A DNA stretch of 64,000 nt from DATKCJ01 sp035513275 (GCA_035513275.1 DATKCJ010000300.1:7076-71075), one strand, 5' to 3'. Counted from the first letter of the stretch, positions 30,937 through 40,491 are shown. Notes: generated by a model not told the origin, from the letters alone. Made by a program: numbers and translations.

Positions 30937-32286
30937 GTGAACAAACTCAAAAACCTCTGGAGTAATCTGCACGAAAGCTTTTGGTTTCTGCCGGCGTTGA
31001 TCGTCGCGTTCTGCACGGCACTGGCCGTGGGTTTGGTCGAGGTGGATTCCTCCCGGAGTCAGGATTGGATGGACGACTGGCCACGCCTTTTCGGAGCCGG
31101 CGCGGCGGGCGCCCGCGGGATGCTGGCCACCATTGCCGGCTCGATGATGACCGTGGTGGGAGTTACGTTCTCCATGACGTTGGTGACCCTGGCGCTCGCT
31201 TCGAGCCAGTACAGTTCACGCATTCTGCGGAACTTCATGAGTGATCACGCCACGCAGGTCGTGCTCGGAATCTTTGCCGGCATTTTCACTTACTGCCTCG
31301 TCGTGTTGCGCACGATTCGCGGGGGCGACGGGAGCGAATTTGTTCCGAGCCTGTCGGTGGCTTTCAGCGTCGTGCTGGCAATCGGGGGCATCGGGACCCT
31401 CATTTTCTTCATTCATCACATCGCGTCTTCGATCCAGGCCTCGAGCATTGTTGCCTCGGTGACGAAGGAAACCCTGGTGGCTGTGGACCGGCTATTCCCG
31501 GAGAAACTGGGAGAAGAGCTGACGGATGACGAAGCTGATTCGTCCCAACTCCCGTTGCCGACGCGGAACTGGCAGGCCGTCATGGCCAGGCGCGATGGCT
31601 ACCTCCAGGGCGTGAATAAGGCGGCGCTTCTGCGCCTGGCGCGGAAGCACAAGACCATCGTGCGGATGGACCGCGGCATCGGCGAGTTTGTGGTCCGGAA
31701 CACCCCGCTCGCCTCGCTCGCTCTGGAGAACCCGCCGGACAAGGAGATCGTTGCGGCACTGCGGGCGGCCTACAGCATCGACTGCAACCGCACGGTGCAC
31801 CAGGATTGCTCATTCGGCATCCGCCAGCTCGTGGATATGGCGTTGCGCGCGCTCTCACCCGGCATCAACGACACCACGACGGCCGTGATGTGCGTGGACT
31901 ATTTGACGGCGATTCTGGCGCGTCTGGCCTCCCGGGAAATTCCTTCATCGCGCCGCTATGAGGACGGGGAACTGCGGGTGATCTCCATCCCGCAGACGTT
32001 TGCCAGCCTGGTGGCCGAATCATTCGATGAAATTCGAGGCAGCGCCTCAGGCAACGTTTCCATCATGTTACGGATGATGGGCGCGCTCCAAACCATCGCC
32101 AGTCTGACGGACAGCGCGAGTCGGCGGCAGGTGCTCCGGGAGCAAGTGGAGTGCATCGCCGAAGTGGCCGAACGAACCATCGAGTCTCCGCACGATCGAA
32201 CCCGGTTTGAGACCCGGCTGGGACGGGTGCGCGAAGCCTTCGAAGAGAGATGCTCGGATCGACAGCCGGCGAAGGTTGAAGAATAA
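30937..32286 (+). CDS. DUF2254 membrane protein
   Basis: 449 residues from GTG 30937. Helices near residues 15-35, 65-90, 105-130 and 145-165 are followed by a long soluble part. Family words are MLATIAGSMMTVVGVTFSMT, SSQYSSRILRNFMSDHATQV, IFAGIFTYCLVVLRTIR and, later, VHQDCSFGIRQLVDMALRAL SPGINDTTTA. DUF2254 proteins have a conserved soluble domain of unknown function and are thought to sense or gate in the envelope. The gene lies 42 bases after nhaA and before the cardiolipin synthase, which supports an envelope role. Confidence 0.82.
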   Translation: MNKLKNLWSNLHESFWFLPALIVAFCTALAVGLVEVDSSRSQDWMDDWPRLFGAGAAGARGMLATIAGSMMTVVGVTFSMTLVTLALASSQYSSRILRNFMSDHATQVVLGIFAGIFTYCLVVLRTIRGGDGSEFVPSLSVAFSVVLAIGGIGTLIFFIHHIASSIQASSIVASVTKETLVAVDRLFPEKLGEELTDDEADSSQLPLPTRNWQAVMARRDGYLQGVNKAALLRLARKHKTIVRMDRGIGEFVVRNTPLASLALENPPDKEIVAALRAAYSIDCNRTVHQDCSFGIRQLVDMALRALSPGINDTTTAVMCVDYLTAILARLASREIPSSRRYEDGELRVISIPQTFASLVAESFDEIRGSASGNVSIMLRMMGALQTIASLTDSASRRQVLREQVECIAEVAERTIESPHDRTRFETRLGRVREAFEERCSDRQPAKVEE

Positions 32287-32291
32287 CAGGC

Positions 32292-32354
32292 GTAGGAGGG
32301 TTCTGCCCCATGGCATGAGATGTCTTTTCCGCGCATGCTCAACCCTTGCGAAGG
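32292..32354. repeat. Dispersed repeat family 2, copy 2
   Basis: GTAGGAGGGTTCTGCCCCAT, then GGCATGAGATGTCTTTTCCG and CGCATGCTCAACCCTTGCGA. Matches copy 1 at 20830-20890. It occupies the 160-base gap between the DUF2254 and cardiolipin synthase genes. Confidence 0.8.
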
Positions 32355-32448
32355 GTCGCGCGTCATCTCTCCCCAGCCGGGCAGGGTCGCGAAACCGTCT
32401 GACCCTCAACGAGCGTCCGAGTGGCTACAACTCACGAGAAGAACCTAA

Positions 32449-33714
32449 ATGCTGCTGACAATTCTGAGTACCATTCTGGTCACGGTCTTTGTCACCGTGG
32501 TGTTTCTGAATCTCCGGGCCGGGGAGAAACACATCCGCCACAAACTGGCCCACGAGTTTACCGTCGAGCATCCGCAGTTTCTGCGCAGCATGGGAAATCT
32601 GCTGGGGGCCGGCATTATGGCGGGAAACCGCGTGCAGGCGCTGCAGAACGGCGTGGAGATTTTCCCCTCCATGCTGGAGGCGATCCGTGGTGCTCGCGAG
32701 ACCATCACCTTCGAGACCTATATCTACTGGTCGGGCGAGATTGGTCGGGAATTTTCCGCTGCACTTGGCGAGCGCGCCCGGGCCGGCGTGAAGGTTCATG
32801 TCATGCTGGATTGGGCCGGTAGTGCGAAGATGGAGGCCAAGTCTCTGGAAGCGTTGAAAGAAGCGGGGGCAGACGTGGAGAAGTTCCACCCGTTGCGCTG
32901 GTATACGCTCACGCGCATGAACAACCGTACCCACCGTAAGCTGCTGGTGGTCGATGGCCGGATCGGGTTCACGGGTGGAGTCGGCATCGCGGATCTGTGG
33001 GAGGGCGATGCGGACTCGAAGGAACACTGGCGCGATTCGCACTTCCGCATCGAAGGCCCCGCGGTCGCGCAAATGCAGGCCGCTTTCACCGACAACTGGA
33101 TCAAGGTCCGCGGGGAAGTTCTCTGCGGCAGCACGTATTTTCCGGAGCTGCGACCTGTCGGCGGCTCGCTGGCGCAGGTGTTCAAGAGCTCGCGGGGTGA
33201 AGGCAGCGAGAGCGTGCGCCTGATGTATCTGCTCTCGATCACAGCGGCCAGCCGGCACATCCGCCTGCAGTCGGCTTATTTCGTGCCGGATGATCTGGCG
33301 ATTCAGGCATTCGTGAGCGCGCGCGAGCGCGGCGTGAAGGTGGATCTCATCGTGCCGGGGCCTCACATGGATTCGAAGATCGTCCAGAGCGCGAGCCGAG
33401 CGCTGTGGGGCGCGCTGCTCGATGCGGGCGTTGAGATCCACGAGTTCCAGCCGACGATGTATCACTGCAAGGTGCTGATCGTGGACGACGTCTGGGTGTC
33501 GGTGGGTTCGACCAACTTCGATGACCGGTCTTTCCGGCTGAACGACGAGACCAACCTCAACATCTACGACCCCGCCTTTGCTCGCGAGCAGGTGAAAGTG
33601 TTCGAGGACGACAAGCGCAAATCCCGCTTGATAACGCGCGCGGAACTGAAGAACCGGTCCGCCCTCGGAAAATTTCTCGACGCGATCGCCTCCACGATCC
33701 GACGGCAGTTGTGA
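32449..33714 (+). CDS. cls: Cardiolipin synthase (phospholipase D family)
   Basis: 421 residues. One N-terminal membrane helix (TILSTILVTVFVTVVFLNL) is followed by two PLD domains. The HKD motifs are H162-x-K164-x4-D169 (THRKLLVVDGRIGFTGG) and H339-x-K341-x4-D346 (YHCKVLIVDDVWVSVGSTNF). Cardiolipin synthases condense phosphatidylglycerol or PG/PE to cardiolipin at the inner membrane. The second membrane helix of classical ClsA is absent, as in ClsB-like forms. It closes the envelope gene group 26.5-33.7 kb. No Shine-Dalgarno sequence is clear. Confidence 0.9.
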   Translation: MLLTILSTILVTVFVTVVFLNLRAGEKHIRHKLAHEFTVEHPQFLRSMGNLLGAGIMAGNRVQALQNGVEIFPSMLEAIRGARETITFETYIYWSGEIGREFSAALGERARAGVKVHVMLDWAGSAKMEAKSLEALKEAGADVEKFHPLRWYTLTRMNNRTHRKLLVVDGRIGFTGGVGIADLWEGDADSKEHWRDSHFRIEGPAVAQMQAAFTDNWIKVRGEVLCGSTYFPELRPVGGSLAQVFKSSRGEGSESVRLMYLLSITAASRHIRLQSAYFVPDDLAIQAFVSARERGVKVDLIVPGPHMDSKIVQSASRALWGALLDAGVEIHEFQPTMYHCKVLIVDDVWVSVGSTNFDDRSFRLNDETNLNIYDPAFAREQVKVFEDDKRKSRLITRAELKNRSALGKFLDAIASTIRRQL

Positions 33715-33815
33715 GGCCGTGGGTTTCAGCGCTCAGCGGGAACACGTCAGGGCTTGAGGGCTGATGGCCGAATGTTCCGGAGCCCAATCCCTTTGCGCCT
33801 GGGCGATCCGGCCTT

Positions 33816-34235
33816 TCATTTGATGTGCCCTTCATACTGGGGCAGATTGTCGGTGATCTCGAACCAAGGCGCCTTGTCTCCCACGAAGATGTGGGCGGAG
33901 GGGCTGATCGACGGAGCGTCGATGAGCGTTCCCATGGCCACGTGGCTGAACTCGGCGTTTCTTACGACTGAGAACAGGAGCGATCCGCATTGGCCGCAGT
34001 GGACGTCGAACGCCGGCCCGCTCCCGTATTGGAGCACCGATGATTCTCCGGCGGTGATCCGAAGCTTGGAGCGTTCGATTCCGGCAAATGGCTTGAACGC
34101 CGAGCCGGTCGCGCGCCGGCAGTCTGAGCAATGGCAATTTTGGGAGTAGAGGAAACTGTCCTCGACCTCATACGCGACTGCCCGGCAGAGGCACGAGCCA
34201 TGTAGGAGTTTTGGGGACTTGGTGGTTGGTTCCAT
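33816..34235 (-). CDS. GFA/CENP-V family zinc protein
   Basis: 139 residues. The zinc cysteines of the glutathione-dependent formaldehyde-activating (GFA) family are visible: SCLCRAVAYEV near the start, CHCSDCRRATGSAF at about residue 40, and VHCGQCGSLLFS near residue 80. The end has IFVGDKAPWFEITDNLPQYE, standard for the family. Members bind zinc and often glutathione; most have unproven substrates. ATG at 34235 is chosen by family length. It is convergent with the cardiolipin synthase gene and starts divergently 141 bases from DUF1593. Confidence 0.88.
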   Translation of the reverse strand: MEPTTKSPKLLHGSCLCRAVAYEVEDSFLYSQNCHCSDCRRATGSAFKPFAGIERSKLRITAGESSVLQYGSGPAFDVHCGQCGSLLFSVVRNAEFSHVAMGTLIDAPSISPSAHIFVGDKAPWFEITDNLPQYEGHIK

Positions 34236-34376
34236 CTTGTTGACGTTTGACGCAGCCAGAAGTGCAGCACTCGTCTCCAAAACTGCCAAGCGAAGAGGGT
34301 CTCTCCTTTCTCTGCGCTGATTGCCCCTAGCGCTCGCAATCGGCTGCGAACTTCGCTGAGAATCGGCGCCCCACTC

Positions 34377-35861
34377 ATGAAGACGCTTTCGCAATCAATG
34401 AGAACTCTCGCGCTCCTCGGTTTTGGATTCGCAGTCCTTTGTCAGGCGGCACCCGCGTTCGCCGACGCCCCGGGCACCGACTCGAGTCAGCCGTCGAGGC
34501 CACACCGGATGATCGTCCTGACGGACATCGAGAACGAGCCCGACGACACGCAGAGCATGGTCCGACTGCTGCTCTACTCGAACGTCATCGAACTGCAGGG
34601 CCTCGTCGCCACGACGTCCACGCACCTCAAGTCGACCGTCGCGCCGGAGTCGATCCGCAAGGTCATCGATGCCTACGGCGAGGTTCGCAACAACCTGCTG
34701 CTGCACGAGCCGGGGTTCCCCGAGGCGGGGGCGTTGACCGGATTGGTGAAAGTGGGGCTCCCCGTTTACGGCATGCTCGGCGTCGGCCCAGGCAAGGACT
34801 CCGAGGGCTCCGAATGGATTCTGAAAGTGCTGGAGGACGACGATGACCGCCCTTTGTGGATCTCGATCTGGGGCGGCGCAAACACGCTCGCGCAGGCACT
34901 GCACAAACTCAAAGCCACCCGAAGCGAGGAAGACGTCGGACGGCTGATCGCGAAGCTCCGCGTCTACACGATCTCCGATCAGGACGACTCGGGTATCTGG
35001 ATGCGGAAAAATTTCCCCGAGCTCTTCTATATTGTGAGCCCGGGTGGCTACGGCGCCGCGACATGGACCGGGATCAACACCGTCGTCTCCGGTCACGACA
35101 ACACGTCCATCAGCAACCGCTGGCTCGCAGAGAACATCCAGCAGGGCCACGGGCCGATGGGCGCGCTTTATCCCGACGTGAGTTATGGCATGGAAGGCGA
35201 CACTCCGTCCTGGCTCGCACTCATTCCGAACGGGCTCAGCGTCCCGACACACCCGGAATGGGGCGGCTGGGGCGGACGCTACGAATTGTATGTGCCGGAA
35301 CTTTCGGCGATGGATCCGAAGGGATTCACGGGCGGCGTGCCGATCGAGCCCGAACCGCGCCCGATATGGACGAATGCGATCGACGAATACATCCCGCCTG
35401 TGGCCGGCGAGCACGGTCGCGCGATGCGCGCGGGCGAGAAGGCGTTCAAGGACTACCGCGCGACGGTGTGGCGCTGGCGCGATGAATTTCAAAACGACTT
35501 CGCGGCGCGCATGGACTGGACGATCCGGCCGTATGCGGAGGCCAACCATCCGCCGGTGCCGGCCCTTCGTCACGCCGACGCGATCACGGCAAAGTCTGGC
35601 GAGTATTTCACCCTGGATGCCCGCGATTCGTCCGATCCGGACGGCGACAACTTGAGCTTCCTTTGGTTTCACTATCCCGAGGCGGGCACCTACAAAGGTG
35701 GACGCATTGAGAGTGGAGGCGCGGAGAACATGGCGCGCGCTCATGTGGTTGCGCCCACCGTGGAGAAGCCGGAGACGGTCCACATGATTCTCAAGGTCAC
35801 CGACAAAGGCTCCCCGGCACTGACGCGATATCGACGCGTGGTTGTGACGGTGATGCCGTGA
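34377..35861 (+). CDS. Secreted DUF1593 protein (nucleoside hydrolase-like, glycan-locus type)
   Basis: 494 residues with a signal peptide (LALLGFGFAVLCQAAPAFA, cleavage near residue 30). The DUF1593 domain carries RMIVLTDIENEPDDTQSMVR, an Asp-rich loop like the metal-binding loop of nucleoside hydrolases, then VIDAYGEVRNNLLLH, PLWISIWGGANTLAQAL and KLRVYTISDQDDSGIWMR. The last 130 residues form a beta-sandwich (ARDSSDPDGDNLSFLWFHYP) of the kind seen in cellulose-associated proteins. DUF1593 genes occur in glycan degradation loci; the catalytic activity is not established. It is convergent with the GH39-like gene across a 193-base gap that holds a hairpin. Confidence 0.83.
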   Translation: MKTLSQSMRTLALLGFGFAVLCQAAPAFADAPGTDSSQPSRPHRMIVLTDIENEPDDTQSMVRLLLYSNVIELQGLVATTSTHLKSTVAPESIRKVIDAYGEVRNNLLLHEPGFPEAGALTGLVKVGLPVYGMLGVGPGKDSEGSEWILKVLEDDDDRPLWISIWGGANTLAQALHKLKATRSEEDVGRLIAKLRVYTISDQDDSGIWMRKNFPELFYIVSPGGYGAATWTGINTVVSGHDNTSISNRWLAENIQQGHGPMGALYPDVSYGMEGDTPSWLALIPNGLSVPTHPEWGGWGGRYELYVPELSAMDPKGFTGGVPIEPEPRPIWTNAIDEYIPPVAGEHGRAMRAGEKAFKDYRATVWRWRDEFQNDFAARMDWTIRPYAEANHPPVPALRHADAITAKSGEYFTLDARDSSDPDGDNLSFLWFHYPEAGTYKGGRIESGGAENMARAHVVAPTVEKPETVHMILKVTDKGSPALTRYRRVVVTVMP

Positions 35862-35886
35862 GTTAAAAGAATCTGAGGGCACTCGC

Positions 35887-35916
35887 GGCGCGCTCCCGCC
35901 TTCGCGGGATCGCGCC
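35887..35916. terminator. Bidirectional hairpin between convergent genes (REP-like)
   Basis: GGCGCG, one mismatch, TCCCGC, a CTTC loop, GCGGGA, one mismatch, CGCGCC form a long, very stable stem at the end of two convergent genes. No T-tract flanks it. The sequence looks like a dispersed extragenic palindrome as much as a terminator. Confidence 0.5.
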
Positions 35917-36054
35917 CTACCTCGTTGCTCTCAGGGGATCCTCACCCACCTGTGCGACCCCGTCTCCTGTTCGATCCGAAGCAATTCGGGCCGAATCGTG
36001 GAATTCGTGTCTCATCTTATGCCTCGTGTGGCCAACGCTGCAACTTGCGCGGAA

Positions 36055-37767
36055 TTACTTCACCGGAATCTCGATGAGCGCGACGGATTGGCGGAGGAGC
36101 TTCAGTTCAAACTCGGCCGATGCCTTCGACACTGCGGAGGACGCGAGCGCGGCGGCCTTGAGTGTCGCGGCTTCGTGGAGCATCGCGATCTGCCCGGGCT
36201 GCGGCTCCTGCGGTTCGCCGAGGCTGCGCCACACGGTGTAGGCGTTGGCGTTGTGTTCGTCGACAAGTGTAATCGTGGCTGCTGCGGGATCGTGATTTGC
36301 GGCGAGGCCGTTGATACGGAGCTTGACCGGCGTCGCCTCCTCGAAGCCGTCGGCGACGTCGTGATAATTCCATAGCAGAATCCGCAGCGCGCCATCGCCG
36401 GTCCGTGTCGCGACCACGCCGACGTCGGGCTCGCCGCGCACACTGTCGGCGATGATCTCGCTGGTTGGGATCATTCCGGTGGAGGTCGACTCGACGCGCA
36501 TCGGGCCGAGCCGCGCGAGGAGCTTGAATGCGTTGAACACGGGCAGTGCGACCTCGTTGGTCGTGAGCGCGCGCAGGCCGTTGAACCACGGCTGGTCGTG
36601 AAACGTGAACGCCCACGAGACCGCGCCCTGCAGGTTGCCGCCGTGGCTGGCGACGAGATCCTGTTTGCGCAGGAACGAGGCGGCGGTGTAGGACGCGAAC
36701 TGCGAGGTGCGGCGGTAGTCGCGCTGCGGATCGAGCGTGGCCGGGCAGCCCGCGCAGCCCTCTGGATCGGACTCGCCGAGATAGACCGGCAGATGCGCAT
36801 ACTCGGGGAAACGCGCGATGATCGCGCTGTAGAGATCGATCGTCGCGAGGTGATTGCGCAGATCCATTTCGACGCGCTGCTTCACGTCGAGGCGCGTGAG
36901 TCCCTTCGCGTGGTAGGCGATGAAGTCGAGCGGTGCGCCGGTTTCGCCGGTCACTGCGTTCTTACCGGAGCGGCAGTGTTCGAGGAATTTCTCGAGGAAA
37001 ACATCGCCCTGTTTCCACTTGGGATCCGTCGTGTGAGGCGCGCCGACGCGGGCCTCGGGCACTACAGTTTTCACCGCGGCGGCGAAGTGATCGTAGAGCC
37101 GGCAGTAATCCTCGACCGTGCCCTTGAAGTAGGGCGACTCGGGCTCGTTCCACAGTTCCCACAGCCATGAGGCGACGGCATCGCGGCCGTAGCGATCGAC
37201 GCAGTGGCGCACCCACGCCTCGATGAACGCCTGATACTTCGCGTGATCCTTCGGCGGATGGTAGGCGCCGCCGGAAAGAATGTCGTTCGAAGGCAGGCCG
37301 CGCTTCGTGAGCGTCGGTGTGTAAGGTTCGGGCTCGGCCGAGAGCGCTTGCGGCATGAAGCTCACCTCGACGAATGGCTCGATGCCCGGGCGTGTGAACT
37401 CGTCGAACAGCGCGTCGATAGTGGTCCAGTCGTAGACGGGATTCCCGTCGGCATCCTCGGTGTAGACATTCGTGCTCGACCATTTCAGCGCGAGAGTGCC
37501 GTCGCCACTCGTGTGGAGGTGATGCACGCGGATGCGGATCGGCTCGGTGTCGCTGAGTTTGTTTAACTCGGCGAGCAGGTGCTTGCCCTCGGGCGTGAGT
37601 GTTGTGAGAGCTTCATCGTAGCCGAAGTAGTTCCAAATCGGGCGAAGCTCGGTGGTCGGCCGGTCGGCGTTGACGGAGATGTCGACGGGCCGATCTGCGC
37701 TGACCGAGGTGGCTGTGAGAGTGGCCAGGCAAAGGGCGAGGGCGGCGGGCTTGAGCGGAGTGTTCAT
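36055..37767 (-). CDS. Secreted GH39-like glycoside hydrolase (beta-xylosidase / related)
   Basis: 570 residues from ATG 37767, giving a signal peptide (LKPAALALCLATLTATSVSA). A (beta/alpha)8 domain shows GH39/clan A features: the acid/base Glu in WELWNEPES (about residue 206) and a likely nucleophile Glu in LPVYLGESDPEG (about 330). RIRVHHLHTSGDGTLALKWS and WTTIDALFDEFTRPGIEPFV are also family-like. The C-terminal 150 residues form a beta-sandwich. GH39 enzymes cleave beta-xylosides, iduronides or arabinosides. It belongs to the glycan region with GH127, GH29, GH3 and the alpha-glucuronidase-like genes. Confidence 0.82.
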   Translation of the reverse strand: MNTPLKPAALALCLATLTATSVSADRPVDISVNADRPTTELRPIWNYFGYDEALTTLTPEGKHLLAELNKLSDTEPIRIRVHHLHTSGDGTLALKWSSTNVYTEDADGNPVYDWTTIDALFDEFTRPGIEPFVEVSFMPQALSAEPEPYTPTLTKRGLPSNDILSGGAYHPPKDHAKYQAFIEAWVRHCVDRYGRDAVASWLWELWNEPESPYFKGTVEDYCRLYDHFAAAVKTVVPEARVGAPHTTDPKWKQGDVFLEKFLEHCRSGKNAVTGETGAPLDFIAYHAKGLTRLDVKQRVEMDLRNHLATIDLYSAIIARFPEYAHLPVYLGESDPEGCAGCPATLDPQRDYRRTSQFASYTAASFLRKQDLVASHGGNLQGAVSWAFTFHDQPWFNGLRALTTNEVALPVFNAFKLLARLGPMRVESTSTGMIPTSEIIADSVRGEPDVGVVATRTGDGALRILLWNYHDVADGFEEATPVKLRINGLAANHDPAAATITLVDEHNANAYTVWRSLGEPQEPQPGQIAMLHEAATLKAAALASSAVSKASAEFELKLLRQSVALIEIPVK

Positions 37768-38097
37768 GGGGGAGGGGCAGTTGCGGAGCTGGAAACTGGA
37801 GACGGGTGCGGAGGCAGAGGGGGAGGTTGCCACGAAGAGGCACAAGAATCCACGAAAAGGATCTGATTGGTCACTCCCATTTTGGTGTCTCTTCGTGCCT
37901 TTTCGTGGCCATTTTTTCCGGTTCCGAGTTCTGGATGTTTCTTAGCCGCCGCTGTGACACCTCGACCACCTTGGGTTCGCGATTCGCCTGGCTCCGTTGG
38001 CTTTTTGTGGCGAGGGAACTTTATAGGATCGCGGTAATGGCGTTGATCGGCTTCATCGCGCGAGCCAGCAAACCCTCAGCGTCCGCGTCTCATTGCC
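37768..38097. other. Intergenic region between divergent GH39-like and ADOP permease genes
   Basis: 330 bases. It contains an imperfect inverted repeat (37831-37912) and probably both promoters. No gene is supported. Confidence 0.5.
37831..37912. repeat. Imperfect inverted repeat of the CCACGAAAAGGCACGAAGAG type
   Basis: GCCACGAAGAGGCACAAGAA followed by TCCACGAAAAGG on the left, and the reverse complement of GGCCACGAAAAGGCACGAAG on the right, separated by some 30 bases. Words of this type also occur at 2385-2400 (CAAAGAGACACAAAGACGG), pointing to a genome-wide repeat. Confidence 0.6.
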
Positions 38098-40491
38098 ATG
38101 ATTCACGATATCCGCCTCGCGTTCCGGCAGCTCGGAAAATCGCCGGTCTTCACGATCGTCACGCTCCTCACGCTCGCGCTTGGGATCGGTGCAAACACCA
38201 CGATCTTCTCGATGGTAAACAGCGTGATTCTGCGACCGCTTCCATTCGACGGCGCCGAGCGCCTCGTGAAGGTGGGCTCGCGCGATCATGAGGGCTTCTG
38301 GGGCCTCGTTACCGGATCGATCGCGGATAAACTCTTCGAGGAGGCGAAGTCGTTTGAGAACCTGAGCCTGGTTCGGAATCTGCCCAACCTGAGCCTGATG
38401 CAGGACGGCTTCGCGCAGAAAGTCGAAGGTCTCGAGGTGTCGTCGGGATTTCTCGCGGTCTTCGGCGTGAAGCCGATCCTCGGCCGCGACTTCACCGCGG
38501 CAGAGGGCGAGTCAGGCGGGAACAACAACGTCGTCATCCTCGCCCACAGGTTCTGGCTGGAGCAGTTCGGAGGTTCGCGCGACGTGCTGGGCCAGACGAT
38601 GATTCTCAACGGCACGCCGCACGAGATCGTCGGCGTGCTCGGGCCCGATGCGTTGCTGCAGGACAAGGCGACGCTCCTCACGCCTCGCCCGATACGCATC
38701 CCCGGCGAGGATTGGCGTTTGAACCCGCAGTCGACTTGGGCGCCCCTCACGGGACGTCTCAAGCCGGGCGTGACACTCGCGCAGGCCGAGGCCGAACTGA
38801 AGCTGTTGTCGGCGCAAGTGATCGCGGAACTGCCGGCCGATGCGGTTCGCGACCCTGCTGCGGTGGAGCCACTGCAGGATTGGATGACCGGAAGCCAGAC
38901 CCGCGTGGTCTACATGCTCCTCGGCGGCGTCGTGCTGGTGCTGCTGATCGCCTGCGCGAATGTCGCCAACCTCCTGCTCGCGCGCGCCACGACCCGCACC
39001 AAGGAAATGGCGGTGCGGGCGGCGCTCGGCGCGAACGCGAACCGCCTCATGCGCCAGATCCTCACCGAGAGTCTCGTGCTTGCGCTGCTGGGCGGCGCGC
39101 TTGGGGTTGGTCTGTCGTTCCTGGGCGTCCGCCTCCTGAACCACACGATGCCTGTCTCGCTTCCGCTGTTGATGCGGCCCGCGCTCGACACGACGGTCCT
39201 GCTCTTCTCGGTCCTCGTCGCTTGCGGCACGGGCGTGCTCGTGGGCATCGTGCCGGCGTGGCGCGCACGCGGGGTCGACGTGAATCGCGACCTCAAGGAC
39301 GCGGGCCGCGGCTCGACCTCCGGCGGCCGCTCACGCACGCAGTCGCTGCTCGTCATCGGCGAGGTGGCCATGACCGTGATACTGCTGGTCGGCGCTGGCC
39401 TGTTGCTGCGGAGTTTCGACAACACGATGAAGGTCGATCCCGGCTTCCGACCCGACGGGGTGATTGCCGCCGAGCTTTCCCTCGCGGTGGGCAGTTTCCC
39501 AGGCCTCCCCGCCGTGCTCGCCTACTACCGCGAGGTTCGCCGCGAACTCGCCGCGCTCCCCGGCGTCGACCATGTCGCGACGGTAAACACCGTGCCGTTC
39601 AGCGGCAATAGCTGGGGAACGCAGGTCTGGGCCACGGACAACCCCGATCGAAAGGCGTTTCAATGGGCCGGCAACGACCTGGTCGGCGGCGAATATTTTA
39701 CCACCATGGGCATCCGCCTGTTGCGCGGACGCGTCTTCACCGAGGACGACGACCAGCCCGACGCTCCGCCTCGTGCGATCCTGGGAGAAGGCTTGATGAA
39801 GTTGTTGTTCCCCGAGGGCGAGGCAGTCGGCAAACGAGTCGACTATTCCGGCAGGACCTGGGAGGTGGTCGGCGTGGTCAGCGACGTGCGCTACCGCCGG
39901 CTGAACGAAGTCATCTGGCCGCGCATCTACACGTCGCAGGCGTTCAACGCATGGACCAGCAGCGTCGTCGTGCACACGCAAGGCTCGCCGGAGTCGATCA
40001 TCGCGCCGATGCGCGAGACGCTGCGCCGGATCAACCCGGATCAGGCGGTCTCGAACGTGCGCCTCGTGTCGATGGACATGGATCGCTCGCTCAGCCCGCA
40101 GCGCATGACACTGAATCTCGTGACGGTTTTTGCCGCGTCGGCAATTGCGCTCGCATGCCTCGGCATCTACGGCGTGATGGCCTACACGATCGAGCAGCGC
40201 AAACGTGAGCTCTGCATCCGGATGGCGCTTGGTGCGATCGGTGGCGATATTCGCAGCCTCGTCATGCGCGACGGCATGCGCCTCGGCGCCGTGGGACTCG
40301 CGATCGGACTCATCGGCGGATTCATCGGCGCGCGCTTGATGGCGAGCCTGCTGTTCGAGGTCACGCCATTCGATCCAGCCGTCTTCGGCGCCACGTGCAT
40401 CGTGCTGGCGATCCTGATCTGGGTTTCGCTCCTCATCCCCGCGTGGCGCGCGACGCGCAACAATCCGAATCACGCGCTGAGGTCGGAGTGA
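38098..40491 (+). CDS. ADOP-type ABC transporter permease (MacB/FtsX-like)
   Basis: 797 residues. It starts with MIHDIRLAFRQLGKSPVFTI, VTLLTLALGIGANTTIFSMV, the ADOP signature, then a periplasmic MacB_PCD domain, FtsX helices around 270-430 (ACANVANLLLARATTRTKEM, ALLGGALGVGLSFLGVRLL), a second periplasmic domain and final FtsX helices (IALACLGIYGVMAYTIEQRK). No ATPase domain is present, so it needs a separate ATP-binding subunit, not encoded nearby. ADOP permeases are frequent in Acidobacteriota and Verrucomicrobiota; substrates are unknown. It is divergent from the GH39-like gene. Confidence 0.9.
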   Translation: MIHDIRLAFRQLGKSPVFTIVTLLTLALGIGANTTIFSMVNSVILRPLPFDGAERLVKVGSRDHEGFWGLVTGSIADKLFEEAKSFENLSLVRNLPNLSLMQDGFAQKVEGLEVSSGFLAVFGVKPILGRDFTAAEGESGGNNNVVILAHRFWLEQFGGSRDVLGQTMILNGTPHEIVGVLGPDALLQDKATLLTPRPIRIPGEDWRLNPQSTWAPLTGRLKPGVTLAQAEAELKLLSAQVIAELPADAVRDPAAVEPLQDWMTGSQTRVVYMLLGGVVLVLLIACANVANLLLARATTRTKEMAVRAALGANANRLMRQILTESLVLALLGGALGVGLSFLGVRLLNHTMPVSLPLLMRPALDTTVLLFSVLVACGTGVLVGIVPAWRARGVDVNRDLKDAGRGSTSGGRSRTQSLLVIGEVAMTVILLVGAGLLLRSFDNTMKVDPGFRPDGVIAAELSLAVGSFPGLPAVLAYYREVRRELAALPGVDHVATVNTVPFSGNSWGTQVWATDNPDRKAFQWAGNDLVGGEYFTTMGIRLLRGRVFTEDDDQPDAPPRAILGEGLMKLLFPEGEAVGKRVDYSGRTWEVVGVVSDVRYRRLNEVIWPRIYTSQAFNAWTSSVVVHTQGSPESIIAPMRETLRRINPDQAVSNVRLVSMDMDRSLSPQRMTLNLVTVFAASAIALACLGIYGVMAYTIEQRKRELCIRMALGAIGGDIRSLVMRDGMRLGAVGLAIGLIGGFIGARLMASLLFEVTPFDPAVFGATCIVLAILIWVSLLIPAWRATRNNPNHALRSE

